Source: Meconema thalassinum (lineage: Eukaryota; Arthropoda; Insecta; Orthoptera; Tettigoniidae). Taken from it: a stretch of DNA of 64,000 nucleotides. The notes under the pieces are model-generated. The model was not told the origin of the DNA. It did no database searches and was given only the letters and a program-made list of their open reading frames with translations. Of the stretch, positions 22,548 to 34,440 are shown piece by piece. The stretch is from NCBI GenBank assembly GCA_946902985.2, contig OX336400.1, positions 170,449,043-170,513,042 of the forward strand, in the 5' to 3' direction. Numbering within the stretch: position 1 is the stretch's first letter; each line of letters opens with the position of its first letter. A program made the position numbers and the translations under genes.

Positions 22548-23990
22548 CACTAAAAAAAAGTCCTCTCGGCACGCCGGAAGGCGGAGGTAGATTTCACCGG
22601 ACAAACTTGGGGATAGGCGAAAATAGGCAGAATATGCAGGTTTTCGTAGAAGGATAAGACCTCATTTATTGCGAGAAGATATTTTATAATTGGAGCTTAA
22701 TTAACTTTGTTTTTCGTCATTTTATGCTTATTTTAAACATTTTATTGTCTTATGGGAACGGTAAACTTCTTGTCATTTGGGGTCCATTTTTATACTTGTG
22801 GTCACACTGTCCTTATGCAAGGTTTCGACACTGATGCGTGACTATGTAACGGTCTGATACTTCTTCACGCAAAATTATATCTCCCGCAGAGATTTTGGTT
22901 GGTTCCTCAGTTTAGGGGCTGTGACAACGCGGTCATGTAACCCCGTGTACTTTGATATGGCTGTATTAGTCTGTAATTCAGGTAAGGACTACAGACGGTC
23001 AATTTCAAGCAGTAGTTCCTAATGTTGCTACCAGGTACTACCGTCAACGACACCTAGCTGTGAACTTGGCTACTAGATGCCACCGCAACCAGCAACTCGC
23101 AACGAACGTTCGAACTTCCCCTCCAAAGGAAAGCATACTGAGGGATTTTTAGCGCTCTTAGAAAATCCGACGACTTCGGCCGGCTTTGAACTCGCGACCT
23201 TGGGCATAGACATTCAGCATGCTACCAGTTACGTCTCCGAAGCCGCTTCACACTTAGTCAGATGAAAATCTGAATCTGATCTCGTGCAAGTGCGTTATCT
23301 TGGCAACGTCTGATGGCTCATCCCTCATCAATTTAGTAGTGATGCCATGGCAACCACTAATATCTCTTGGCATTTTCTTATAATTCCGAAATCATTTTTC
23401 TCATCCCTTGGCATAATGGTGGGTCATATCAAAAATTCTTTCAGACAAAAGTTTTAGGTAATTATTAGGGGAATATTGTCCATTTTGTACGGTTTTGATA
23501 TTGTGCCTATTAAGAGAGATATGATTAATGTTTCCCGAAAAACCCACTTCTTCCCACCCCTTTGGTCAATGGTTGGTGCTATAAAAAACTCTTCAAACAT
23601 ACTTTTTTGGGCTTTATCCGACACATAGTATGAACGTTGAACGGATTCGATATGTCACATATTAAGAGAGTTATAGCAATATTTCACTTTTTCGAAAAAA
23701 GCCCCCCATTCTCACCCTCTTCGACCGATTTAGCCCAGTAACGAACTCGATCGAAATTTTACAGGTTTACATATTCGGTAAAAAATTCAAAGTAATTGGT
23801 GCAAAATTACGGCAGTTATCGTGTCCACAAGAAACTGATATATATATACATAAATTATATATAAACTTTTGAACTGACGGTGGTTTTTGGGTCTGGGGGA
23901 TGTGAAACGCGAAGATATGTCGAAATTTTCCGGAAGTCGAAACATGGGACCCATTGCAATAGTTAGCTTTCTAATGAAATCTACCTAAAA
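22548..23990 (+). repeat. Composite interspersed repeat, copy 2 (uninterrupted)
   Basis: The most complete plus-strand copy: left part 22548-22895, embedded SINE 22896-23270 (-), right part to 23990. The segment from ctctcggcacgccgg to gaaatctacct is mirrored at 36285-37725 on the other strand. AGGTAGATTTCA is found inverted near both ends. No protein. Parts recur at 434-3066 and 34595-35338. Confidence 0.6.
22896..23270 (-). repeat. tRNA-derived SINE, family D (copy 3)
   Basis: Minus-strand copy embedded in the composite repeat. The head near 23195-23265 includes gaagccgcttcac and ggctttgaactc; the tail side is ggttggttcc at 22896. The SINE lies at the same place in composite copies 1 and 3, so it inserted before the composite was amplified. 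Confidence 0.6.
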
Positions 23991-23997
23991 CATGTCA

Positions 23998-24555
23998 GAT
24001 CATGGACTATAATTTCTACACGGGTGAGGTTGACATTGTGGATCTCATGTGTTCGTGGATTTCTACCTCAAGAAGAACACAAAGATGGTCAGTAACTGTA
24101 TTGTTCCGACTACTCAACCTCGCAGGTATAAATGCATTGAGAATTTTTCAATTAAACACCGGTGGAAACATTTCGAGCAGAACATACAATACTTACATAG
24201 GCCTATTACCTTTGGATTTGAAAACTTGAAAACTTGAAAGAGCGAGCAAAGCTAAAATTTCTCCCGAAAGATATACAGTAGTCTATATTATACAATTGTT
24301 CTTCGAACAGCACAGAGAAGGAGAAGCCGATCCTAGTTAGCCTTCACTCGCAACCAAGAGAGGAACCTGCTATTTGTGGGGAACGAAGAAAAACATAAAA
24401 ACTAGACGGGAATGTGGAGACTATATAGAAAGAACATAATATGCCTAAGGCACTTAACACTACAATAAGGTGCAATAACTTCCAAGTCTCTGAGAACGAG
24501 GATATGGAAACAGACTGAATTATCATGCAGGACTAAAGTGGCACCGACTTATGTA
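23998..24555 (+). pseudogene. piggyBac-like transposase C-terminal remnant
   Basis: The frame from 24002 carries the conserved piggyBac DDE-domain end: YNFYTGEVDIVDLMCSW, TSRRTQRWSVTVLFRLLNLA and GINALRIF. Downstream, decayed frames contain KNIKTRRECGD, consistent with the C-terminal cysteine-rich domain of this family. Stops and frame changes follow 24230. No TTAA-flanked terminal repeats are visible. It sits between the composite repeat and HINE-like C1. Confidence 0.7.
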
Positions 24556-24583
24556 TTTTGAGATTTTTAGCCTGCTCTTCGCA

Positions 24584-27311
24584 TTTTGTAACAAGATGTT
24601 CAGTAAAGAACATATAGCCTACTTTCTCCTAAATGCATGGGTATTGTTATAACTCTTTGTCCTTTTCAAGGAGTATGATCGAATGTTGGTTGTAGTAGCT
24701 TGTTGAAATACAACGTGCTATAGGGATATTAAACATGAATATGAGGTGCCCCTTGCTAGTGCTACCTCTGTACCAAATTTCGTTCAATTCGGTTTCACCG
24801 TGTTTGAATTGATAGGGGGAATCGATTTGCACACATACTTGGCCACCATCTGCAAACTATTGGGCTGATGTTCTTGCAGTTTGGTCTGAATATGTTTCCC
24901 ACATAAAGATATGGTGTTGCAAAATTTGGTAGAGACTAGATTATTAGGTTGGTCGTAATTACATTTTAGCTTTTAACATTTGGGTGGCCACGATTACGTT
25001 TCCGTCAAGATAGCGGTGATATAAAACATGACACTGAGGTGCCCTTTGCTAGTGCTACCTCTGTACCAAATGTCGTTCCATTCGGTTTCACCGTGTTCGA
25101 ATTGATAAGGGGAATCGATTTTCACACAAAGATGGCCGCCATCCGCAAAATATCAGGCTGATGACCTATTAGTTTGGTCAAAGGATGCTCCCTCCATAAA
25201 GGTATGTTGTTGCTAAATTTGCTAGAGATCGGATGATTAGGCGAATCGTAATTTTATTTAAGCTTTGAACATTTGTGTGGCCGCCATTACGTTTCCGTCA
25301 AGATGGCGGCGATATAAAACATTACACTGAGGTGCCCTTTGCTAGTGCTACCTCTGTACCAAATTTCGTTCATTCGGTTCCACCGTGTTCGAATTAATAG
25401 GGGGAATCAATTTTGACATAAATATGGCCGCCATCCGCAAACTATTAGGCTAATGGCCTATTAGATTGGTCACAGGATGCTCCCTCCATAAAGGTATATT
25501 GTTGCAAAGTTTGGTAGAGATCGGATGGTTATGATAGTCGTAATTTGATTTAAGCTTTAAACATTTGTGTGGCCGCCATTACGTTTCTGTCAATATGGCG
25601 GCGATATAAATCATGACACTGAGATGCCCTTTGCTAGTGCTATCTCTGTACCAAATTTCGTTCCATTCTGTTTCACCGTGTTTGAATTAATAGGGGGGAA
25701 TCGATTTTCACACAAAGATGGCCGCCATCCGCAAACTATTAGGCGAATGACCTATTAGATTGGTCAAAGGATGCTCCCTCCATAAAGGTATGTAGTTGCA
25801 AAATTTGGTAGAGATCGGATGATTAGGTTAATCGTAATTTGATTTAAGCTTTGAACATTCGTGTGGCCGCCATTACGTTTCAGTCAAGATGGCGGCGATA
25901 TAAAACATGACACTGAGGTGCCCTTTGCTAGTGCTACCTCTGTACCAAATTTCGTTCCATTCTGTTCCACCGTGTTCGAATTAATAGGGGGAATCAATTT
26001 TGACATAAAGATTGCCGCCTGCCGCAAACTATTAGGCTAATAACCTATTAGATTGGTCAAAGCATGCTCCCTCCATAAAGGAATGTTGTTGCAAAGTTTG
26101 GTAGAGATCGGATGGTTATGTTAGTCGTAATTTAACTTAAACTTTGAACATTTGTGTGGCCGCCATTACGTTTCTGTCAATATGGCGGTGATATGAAACA
26201 TGACACTGGGATGCCCTTTGCTAGTGCTACCTCTGTACCAAATTGCGTTCCATTCAGTTTCACCGTGTTTGAATTAATAGGGGGAATTGATTTTCACACA
26301 AAGATGGCCGCCATCTGCAAACTATTAGGCTAATGACCTAGTCATTTGGTCGAAGGATGCTTCCTCTAAAAAGGTATGTTGTTGCAAAATTTGGTAGAGA
26401 TCGGATGATTAGGTTAATCGTAATTTGATTTAAGCTTTGAACATTTATGTAGCCGCCATTACGTTTCCGTCAAGATGGCGGCGATATAAAACATGACACT
26501 GAGGTGCCTTTTGTTAGTACTACCTCTGTACCCAATTTAGTTCCATTCGGTTGCACCGTGTTTGAATTAATAGGGGGAATCGATTTTCACACAAAGATGG
26601 CCGCCATCCGCAAACTATTACGCTGATGACCTATTAGTTTGGTCAAATGATGCTCCCCCTATAAAGGTATGTTGTTGCAAAATTTGGTAGAGATCGGATG
26701 ATTAGGTTAGTCGTAATTTGATTTAAGCTTTGAACATTTGTGTGGCCGCCATTACGTTTCCGTCAAGATGGCGGCGATATAAAACATGACACTGAGGTGC
26801 ATTTTGTTAGTACTACCTCTGTACCAAATTTCGTTCCATTCGGTTGCACCGTGTTCGAATTAATAGGGGGAATCGATATTCACACAAAGATGGCCGCCAT
26901 CCGCAAACTATTACGCTTATGGCCTATTGGTTTGGTCAAAGGATGCTCCCCCCATAAAGGTATGTTGTTGCAAAATTTCGTAGAGATCGGATGATTAGGT
27001 TAGTCGTAATTTGATTTAAGCTTTGAACATTTGTGTGGCCGCCATTACGTTTCCGTCAAGATGGCGGCGATATAAAATATGACACTGAGGTGTCCTTGGC
27101 TAGTGCTACCTTTGTACCAAATTTCGTTCAATTCGCATTCACCGTGTTCGAATTGATAGGGGGGGGACAGACATTCAGAGTACACACACTCACACACACA
27201 CACACAGACACACACACACACAGACACACACACAGACAGACACACTTTTTTCGCCCTGTGTTGATCTCATAAGTCTACTTTCATTTTTTGCAAAAATCGA
27301 AAGTAGGCTAA
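24584..27311 (-). mobile_element. HINE-like family C with a 293-bp tandem array
   Basis: Reverse-oriented. The 3' end at 24584-24630 reads aacaagatgttcagtaaaga with the tagcctactttct subterminal repeat; the 5' end at 27311 has the hairpin ctactttcattttttgcaaa and gaaagtaggcta. Between them lie about 8.5 tandem units; ggccgccattacg recurs at 24986 (as a variant), 25279, 25571, 25865, 26158, 26451, 26744 and 27037. CA/CAGA microsatellites lie at 27180-27245. No protein. Confidence 0.7.
24694..27165. repeat. 293-bp tandem repeat array
   Basis: Unit spacing is 292-294 bp over eight intervals. Each unit contains two homologous halves, one with taccaaatttcgttccattc and the other with gcaaaatttggtagagatcg, about 146 bp apart. 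AAGATGGCGGC and GGCCGCCAT motifs recur in every unit. Units differ by a few percent by eye. Confidence 0.85.
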
Positions 27312-28677
27312 AAATGAGGAAAAAGTAGACTTATGAGATCGATCCGGGAAAATGTCTGTCTGTCTGTCCTTCTGTCTGTCTGGCTGTGTGTGTTCCCCCC
27401 CCTATCAACTCCTAAACGGCTGTAGCAATCGAACCCAAATTTGGTATGAGTAAAGATCTTTATCTGTATATCTCGATGCCGTATTTAAAAGTGATGTCAG
27501 TGCTACCAACTGCTGAAAAAACAACTAGAAATTTGAGCACCATGTTGGATATCTTGGAAGGTATGCATGGGAGCTATTCCAAAATTGGCACACATGTATA
27601 TAATACAATTTCAGTTTAATTTCCAGGAGGCCATATATGACAGTGTTGCCAAAATAATTTTAAGCGTTCTTATAGGTCCAATTTTTAAATGCATATAACT
27701 TCTACACTATTAATTTGATTTCAACCAAATTTTGTATGTAATATGTGTACATAAACAGATATGACTGAATGTATTCTTAAGAGCCACTAGGGCTGCCAAC
27801 TGTTGATAAATACTCTCTCTATTTTCTTTATCCAAATACCAATATTTCAGAATGTATGCAAACCGACAGCTTAAAACTATGCACACGTATAGTACCGGAT
27901 ATTCTAGATTAATTTGGCGTAACTAATATACGTCAGTGCTACCAACATGATTCAAAGCCAGCTGATAGATCCTATTTTTAAATGCATATAACTTCTACAC
28001 TATCTATTGGATTTCAACCAAATTTGGTGTGTACTATGTGTACATAAACAGATATGACTATGCGTATTCTTAAGAGCAACGAGGGCTGCCAACTGTTAAT
28101 AAATGCTGTCTCTATGTTTTTACCCTAATATTAATATATCAGAAAGTAAGCAAGCCAACAGCTCTAAATTTTGCACTCATATAGTACCTGACATTTTAGA
28201 TTTTTTGTAGTAACTAATATACGTCTGTGCTGCCAACATGATTTTAAGGCTTCTGATAGTTCCAATTTTAAAATACATGCAACTTCTATACTAACTAATG
28301 GATTTCATCCAAAATTGGAACAACAAGATATCATAATATTTCCGATTATTTCTAACCAGCACACGCATGCCATTGTCGCCAACAAGCTTTTACGCGTGCT
28401 GATATATCCAATGTCTAACTGCATGTAATGTCCATTGGACTTCAACCAAATTTTGTATTCTGTACCTTAAGAGATGGAACTAAGAATATATTCAGTCACC
28501 AGGGCTGTCAACTGTAGTGCTCTATTAGGCTACATTATACCAGGAATATATCGAACTAATTAGACATTTCAATATTACCAACTTAATTTCCGTCATTATT
28601 CTAGATAGGTTCATATACTGTAGAATAATCATTGGCATGAAAAGTAGACTCTATAGTTCGTCACGGAACTTCTTGTT
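27312..28677 (+). mobile_element. HINE-like family A (copy A5)
   Basis: Starts directly against the 5' end of C1, with a slightly truncated hairpin (aaatgaggaaaaagtagactt), TGTC/GTGT tracts and a C-run at 27350-27405. It ends at 28677 with tagttcgtcacggaact and CTTGTT. Several ~145-bp half units are readable. No coding capacity. Confidence 0.6.
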
Positions 28678-28757
28678 TCCTTTCGTGGCCTATATTTCTA
28701 CAACGTGACCTACTTTGTATTCTGTATGTCAAATGCTAACTTTCTGTCAACAGTTCC

Positions 28758-29719
28758 ATTTTTAGCCTACTTTTCACATTTTGCAAATATGAGGAAAAAG
28801 TAGACTTATGAGATCGATCTGGGAAAATGTGTGTCTGTCTGTCTGTCTGTCTGTCTGTCTGGCTGTGTGTGTGTGTCCCCTCCCCCTATCAACCCCTAAA
28901 CGGCTGCAGCAATGGAAACAAAATTTAGTATGAGTAAAGATGTACAGTATACCGGAATATCTCAAGCCTATATTTGAAAATGATGTCAGTGCTACCAACT
29001 GCTGAAAAATCGCACTAGAAATTTGAGCTCTATGTTGGTTATCTTGGAAGGTATGCATGGGAGCTATTCCAAAATTGGCACACATGTAGATAATACTATG
29101 TCAATTTAATTTCCAGGAGAACATACATGACAGTGTTGCCAAAATAATGCTAAGACTTCTGATAGGTCCAATTTTTAAATGCATATAACTTCGACACTAA
29201 CAATTGGATTTCAACCAAATTTTGTATGTAATATGTGTACATAAACAGATATGACTGAGCGTATTCATAAGAGCCACCAGGGCTGCCAACTGTTGATAAT
29301 TGCTCTCCCTCTCTCTTTTTATCCAAATACCAATATATCAGAAAGTATGCAAGCCGACAGCTTTAAACTATACACACGTATAGTAAGTTTACCTGACATT
29401 TTAGATTAATTTGGAGTAACGTATATACGTCAGTTCTACCAACATGACTGTAAGGCTGCTGATAGGCCCAAATTTTAAATACATGTAACTTCTATACTAT
29501 CAGTTGGATTTCATCCAAATTTCGTATGTGCTATGTGTAACATAACAGATATGACTATAATTATTCTTAAGAGCAATCAGGGCTGACAATTGTTAATAAA
29601 TGCTGTCTATATGTTTTAACCTAATATCTAGATAGGTTCATATACTGTAGATTAATCACTGGCATAAATCTTAATTTTAAGAATAGTAGGCTCTTTAGTT
29701 CGTCACAGAACTTCTTGTT
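28758..29719 (+). mobile_element. HINE-like family A (copy A6)
   Basis: Begins ttttagcctacttttcac with an intact 5' hairpin, then (TGTC)n and GTGT microsatellites (28830-28880), the taaacggctgcagcaat phrase and about five half units. It ends cgtcacagaacttcttgtt at 29719. Internally shorter than A5. Confidence 0.6.
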
Positions 29720-29852
29720 GTTGTTTTCTTTGTGCTACCTACTCGTAAGTTGATAATATTGTAGTTTCAAGTTACAAGTGTCAAATTATTTACAATTTTT
29801 CAAGTGGGCTTTTACTTCTTCAAGTACCAAAGTTACTTCTTCATGTGCATTA

Positions 29853-29972
29853 TACAGAGAGATTAGTTTGGATGTATCGGATAACGGCAAAGTGCGTGGC
29901 GGGAGACAGGCTCGCGCCGCGGGCGAGCGGGCTAGCGAGGGTCTCCGATACATCCAAACTAATCTCTATGTA
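29853..29972. repeat. Perfect 24-bp inverted repeat around a GC-rich core
   Basis: Arms at 29858-29881 (agagattagtttggatgtat and four more bases) and 29944-29967 are exact complements. The 62-bp core is very GC rich and CG rich (gcgccgcgggcgagcgggc), against an AT-rich background. TACA precedes the left arm and TGTA follows the right arm with one mismatch. It may be a tiny MITE or a regulatory hairpin. Confidence 0.7.
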
Positions 29973-30091
29973 CATGGGTATTTTCTAGTTTAATTGGAAA
30001 TAAATACTTTTGCGAGAAAAAGGTTGAGGAAAAAAATTAAGCTAAAATCTATAGTGTTATGATGGCTAACTATATATTGTTAAATAAAGAA

Positions 30092-30307
30092 TTTTGATAA
30101 AAAGAGAAGTTTGTAGATTTACGTGACTGCTAATCTCGCAATCATGAGCCACGGGACGTCCTTTTTACGTGGAATCCGAACCACAGAGCATGGCATTTCA
30201 CTTTGAAAATCCCACATGCATTGACCGGGAATCAAACCCGGTCCGCCGTGGTGAGAGGCTAACTGCTGGACCGCTGCGCCAACACTCCCTCTAGTTTTGA
30301 TCAAAAA
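30092..30307 (-). repeat. tRNA-derived SINE, third family (minus strand)
   Basis: The head lies at about 30220-30291 on the minus strand: ggagtgttggcgcagcggtc as the A-box region and gggtttgattccc as the B box. Flanking direct repeats ttttgataaaaag (30092-30104) and ttttgatcaaaaag (30295-30308) are a convincing target duplication. The body is short, about 110 bp. Confidence 0.7.
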
Positions 30308-30639
30308 GGTGTTTGCCAAGTTGTATCAGAGTTACTTTCTTTTCATTGCAATCGATCATTCATAAAAAGTACAAAAAAACATCCTGATAATCGTGAAAAA
30401 ACGTGGGCGGTCAACTGATAGCCCGCGCGATCGCCCCTGTGACTCAAGTTGGCGCGGACGCATTAAAGTTAAGTTAAGAACCATCCTGGAATTTTCCTGG
30501 AGTAGAAGTGGTAAATAATGATAGGTCACTTCTAAGATCTGGCTCATAAGGCCGAGTGCATTCTGTTGTATACTCAGACCAGAAAAAAACCTGTTTTTCA
30601 CTCAACATAATTAACGCAAACAATAAAAATAAGGACGTT

Positions 30640-30745
30640 TGTAGTTTCACTTCGAAAATGTATCATGCATTGACCAGGAATCGAACCGGGTCCACTATTG
30701 TGAGAGGCAAGCAGCTTGACCACTGCATCACGCCCCCAAACACAA
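30640..30745 (-). repeat. tRNA-derived SINE head, third family
   Basis: The minus strand reads gggggcgtgatgcagtggtc and ggttcgattcctgg, an A and a B box of the same family as the SINE at 30.2 kb, followed by the same tcaatgcatg phrase. Only the head and a few bases of body are preserved. Confidence 0.6.
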
Positions 30746-31258
30746 ACTATACATGAAATACCCTTTTAGTACGCAAAATTCGTTACACGTCGGATAAATC
30801 GCTTGGTTTCGCGGATATTCAAAATTCGTGAAAACTTGTAAAAATGTATGTAAACTTAGCCTAATTAAGTTAAGTTATTTCACAACTGTTGAAAAATAGT
30901 ATTTCTCTATAAAAACAAAAACGAAGCCGCTTATCGATAAGCAACGTTTCTAATGTGTGTTCAGATTTCCTTAAAGAAATATAGCCCTGTTCCTGATAGA
31001 ATTTGAACACTCTAAAACGTTAGGCGTAGTTGGAGATAAAAGATTGTTTCATTTCCGGTCCAGAACCTTCTTCCTGCCTCTAGTCCCCTTACCCTTCTAT
31101 CGCAAGACACAGAGTAGTATTGTTCGCGTCAGCATCCTTTCCCGAGCTATGCGACGTTGCCGGTTGTATGGAAATTTCCAGAATGTCGCAGGGAGGAATT
31201 TATTACCACAGGGGCTTCTACGCAGTACACAACATGGGCTATGCATTCTCAGAATGTG
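30746..31258. other. Unassigned stretch
   Basis: No gene recognised. Phrases such as gaatttattacca at 31195 resemble the left flank of the composite repeat near 22518 but only over a few bases. The open frame at 31044-31280 has no other support. Confidence 0.25.
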
Positions 31259-32004
31259 TTTAGCCTATTTTCAATTTTGAAAAAATAGGCTTATGAGATC
31301 ACCTTTTGTCCGTGTGTGTGTGTGCGTGTGTGTGTGTGATTCGTGTGTGTGTGTGTGTCCCCCCCCCATAATAAAATCTAAACGGCAGGAGCGATTTCAA
31401 TGAAACTCGGAAAGTTCATAGCACTATTCCCGGCGACCACGACCGTGCCCTTCAAATTTGTGTTACGACTCACCAGTCCAACATGGCGGCTGTGCGAAAT
31501 ATTTCACCAGCATTCAATATCTCCGAATCTATTACCGATATTACCCTGACATTTTCTATGGTGATAGAGGAAACTACTATAAGTTCACTTATATGACTTT
31601 TGAAAACCTGGTAACTACAAAACCAACAAGGCGGCCAAGCGAATTTGCGACTTTTAAATAGACGTTTCTCGCGATTTGACCAACCAAACGCAATGAAACT
31701 TGGTACAGTATATGTTTATATACATTGTAATGCACAGACATCTAACTTCGTTCAATTGTTTACATAATCACAAGATGGCGGATGTGCGAAATATTTCACC
31801 GGCATTCTATATCTCTGAAACTATTAGCGGTATATCCCTAAAATTTTGTACGGAGATAAAGGGCACTACTGGAAGTCCATCTATAAGATTTTCAAAAACC
31901 GGTTAACTACAAAACGAACATGGCGGCCAAGCGAATTTGAACATTTTAAATAGACCTTTCTCGCGATTTAATTTTCCAAGCGCACTGAAACCTGGTACAG
32001 GAAA

Positions 32005-33462
32005 TATTTATCTTCTTCTTCTTCTACCTTATCCGATACGGACGTTGGCTACCACCATGGCTAACACCTTCTTATCCTGTGCAATCCTGAAGAGTTCCGT
32101 GGAAGACAGCCCAAACCACGTTTTTAAATTATCCATCCAAGTTATTCGTCTCCTTCCTGGTCCACGCCGTCCTTCAATTTTACCCTGAAGTATAACTTGG
32201 AGCAGACGGTATTTTGGATTCCTCATCATGTGTCCCAAGTATTCCAATTTCCTCTTCTTAATTGTGTTTAACAGCTCAGGTTGGCTGCTCACACGCTGAA
32301 GAACCTCGGCATTACTCACATGTTCTGTCCACGAAATTTTAAGAATCCGCCGGTATATCCACATTTCAAAAGCTCGAATCTTCTTTTCTGTAGCTACAGA
32401 CAAGGTCCAAGCTTCAACACCATAAAGAAGGGTGGAGACAACATAACACTTCACAATTCTTTTCTTAAGCGTCATACTGAGATCTCGACAGCATAGTAGT
32501 TGTTTCATTGTCATAAAGATGGATCTAGCCTTCTCTATACGGCATCTTATTTCAACCGAAGGATCCCAATTCTCATTAATATTCTGTCCTAAATAAACCA
32601 AACTCTTGACTCGCTCAATCTGATGTCCATCGACTAAAAGGACTTGTGACAATGCTGGTTTTCGCGATATTATCATATATTTTGTTTTCTTAATGTTGAG
32701 GTCAAGGCCATATTGTTTACTCTTTTGATACACCATAGTAACAATCTCTTTAAGTCCTTCGAAACTATTTGCAATCAATACAGTATCATCTGCGTACCGT
32801 ATATTATTAATATAATTACCATTGACCTTAATACCTTGTTGAATGCCATCAAGTGCCTCGGAGAAAATCTGTTCTGCATAGATATTATAAAGAAGTGGTG
32901 AAAGAATGCATCCTTGTCTCACACCACGCATTATTTCCACTGATCTCGATATATGTCCATCGATTCTGATACTAGCCTTTTGACCCCAGTATAAATTAAT
33001 GATGATCCGAATGTCTTTCTCATCTATTCCTGAGTTCTTGAGTGCATTATACAACTTATCATGCTGACAACGGTCAAAGGCTTTTGCATAGTCCAGAAAA
33101 CATGCATATACATCCTGATTCACCTCACGGCATCTCTGGAAAAGAACTTGAAGCGCAAATAATGCCTCACGAGTTCCTAGACCGTTGCGGAACCCAAACT
33201 GCGTGTCACTGATATTCATCTCGCATTTCCTGTATATGCGATTATGGATAACTTTGAGAAATATCTTGAGCACATGACTCATAAGACTGATTGTCCTGAA
33301 GTCACTACATGACTTAGCCATCGGTTTCTTCGGAAGAGCAATAAATGTAGACAAGAGCCAGTCTTCTGGTAATATGCCCGTGTCGTATATCTTGTTATAT
33401 AAATTAGTGAGCGTCACAATGCTATCATCATCCAAGATCTTCAATAATTCCACTGGAATTTA
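32005..33462 (-). mobile_element. 5'-truncated non-LTR retrotransposon in B2
   Basis: Minus-strand LINE copy with a (GAA)n-type tail (cttcttcttcttct on the plus strand at 32011-32024). The 5' end stops at about 33456. ATTTAT flanks both sides. The sister element B3 at about 38450-38490 shows the same sequence without the insertion. The intact reading frame suggests a recent insertion. Confidence 0.75.
32029..33453 (-). CDS. LINE reverse transcriptase, 474 codons, 5' truncated
   Basis: Encodes the reverse-transcriptase domain of a non-LTR element; it would copy element RNA at the target. Visible motifs in order: LPEDWLLSTFIALPKKP (about 29-45), FGFRNGLGTREALFALQVLF, CFLDYAKAFDR (first catalytic Asp), RGVRQGCILSPLLYN and IRYADDTVLI (catalytic pair), then a C-terminal region with LYGVEAWTLS and GRRGPGRRRITWMDNLKTW. 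The endonuclease and N-terminal part are missing by truncation, and the ATG used is internal. No stops or frameshifts in 1.4 kb. Clade not certain; RTE-like by tail style. Confidence 0.8.
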   Translation of the reverse strand: MELLKILDDDSIVTLTNLYNKIYDTGILPEDWLLSTFIALPKKPMAKSCSDFRTISLMSHVLKIFLKVIHNRIYRKCEMNISDTQFGFRNGLGTREALFALQVLFQRCREVNQDVYACFLDYAKAFDRCQHDKLYNALKNSGIDEKDIRIIINLYWGQKASIRIDGHISRSVEIMRGVRQGCILSPLLYNIYAEQIFSEALDGIQQGIKVNGNYINNIRYADDTVLIANSFEGLKEIVTMVYQKSKQYGLDLNIKKTKYMIISRKPALSQVLLVDGHQIERVKSLVYLGQNINENWDPSVEIRCRIEKARSIFMTMKQLLCCRDLSMTLKKRIVKCYVVSTLLYGVEAWTLSVATEKKIRAFEMWIYRRILKISWTEHVSNAEVLQRVSSQPELLNTIKKRKLEYLGHMMRNPKYRLLQVILQGKIEGRRGPGRRRITWMDNLKTWFGLSSTELFRIAQDKKVLAMVVANVRIG

Positions 33463-34440
33463 TACACATTGTAATCCACTGGTATCTAATTTAGTTCAAT
33501 TGTTTACATAACCTCAAGATGGCGGCAGTGCGAATTTTAAAATTAAGTTTTTATTTCTTGTGATGTAGTCATGCGATCGAAGTGAAAGTTTGAATAATGA
33601 ACCTACGCAATAATTTTCCTTTAATGGTACATGACTCTATGGCCTATACATTTAACAATCCAACATGGCGACCATCCGAAATATTTAGACGATACTGAAT
33701 ATCTACGAATCTATTTTAGCAATCAAACTGCATTTTTTAATGTTCATAGGGGCTATGAACTTAAGTTCACCTATAGGACTTTGAATAACTTGGTGATCAC
33801 AAATCCAACATGGCGGTGACGCGAATTATAAATATTCACATGGACGTTTCTCGCAACTTATACATCCGCGTGTAGTGAAACTTGGTACAGTAAATCTTTA
33901 TCCGAATGTTAATCCACTGGCATCTAATTTATTTCAATTGTTTCCATAACCTCAAGATGGTAGCTGTGAAAAATTTTTAAATCTCCTTGTTTTTTCTTGT
34001 GTCCTAATTATGCGATTGAAGTTTGAATACTACACGTTCACATTAATCTGCATGTAACAGTACATAACTCTAGGACCTACATATATAAAATCCAACATGG
34101 CGACCATCCGAAATATTTAGTCGGTTCTCAATATCTACGAATCTATTACAGCAATCAAACTGAAATTGTGTATGTTGATAGTGGCAATTAACATAAGTAG
34201 GATATATGAAAATAGGCTGTATAGTTTTTCTTTAAGTATCTGATGCCAAACTTAATTCACAGGCTACATAATGCCTAGAATAGTCTACGAGGTTTACGTT
34301 ATTGTAGGCTACCGGTAGGCAGTGTTGCCAAATCTTGAAATGGGAAAGAACTAAACCCAGCTGGACTCGATGATTCAAAAAACTTGAAAAACACCAAAAA
34401 TTATAAATATATAAACGGCTTTTTACTTACATTTCCTTCA

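Larger units (their letters stand above)
31259..34228 (+). mobile_element. HINE-like family B (copy B2), split by a LINE
   Basis: The 5' end at 31259 has the complete hairpin (tttagcctattttcaatttt with aaaaaataggcttatgagat), then GTGT microsatellites and a C-run at 31310-31370, taaacggcaggagcgatttc, and ~145-bp units with atggcggctgtgcgaaatat. A LINE occupies about 32005-33460. The element resumes and decays at about 34228, where the terminal hairpin is replaced. Confidence 0.65.

Noticed and set aside
27033..27272. Frame with DTHTHRHTHRQTHF repeats
   Set aside because: A translation of the CA/CAGA microsatellite at the end of HINE-like C1. Similar frames occur in every family A copy.
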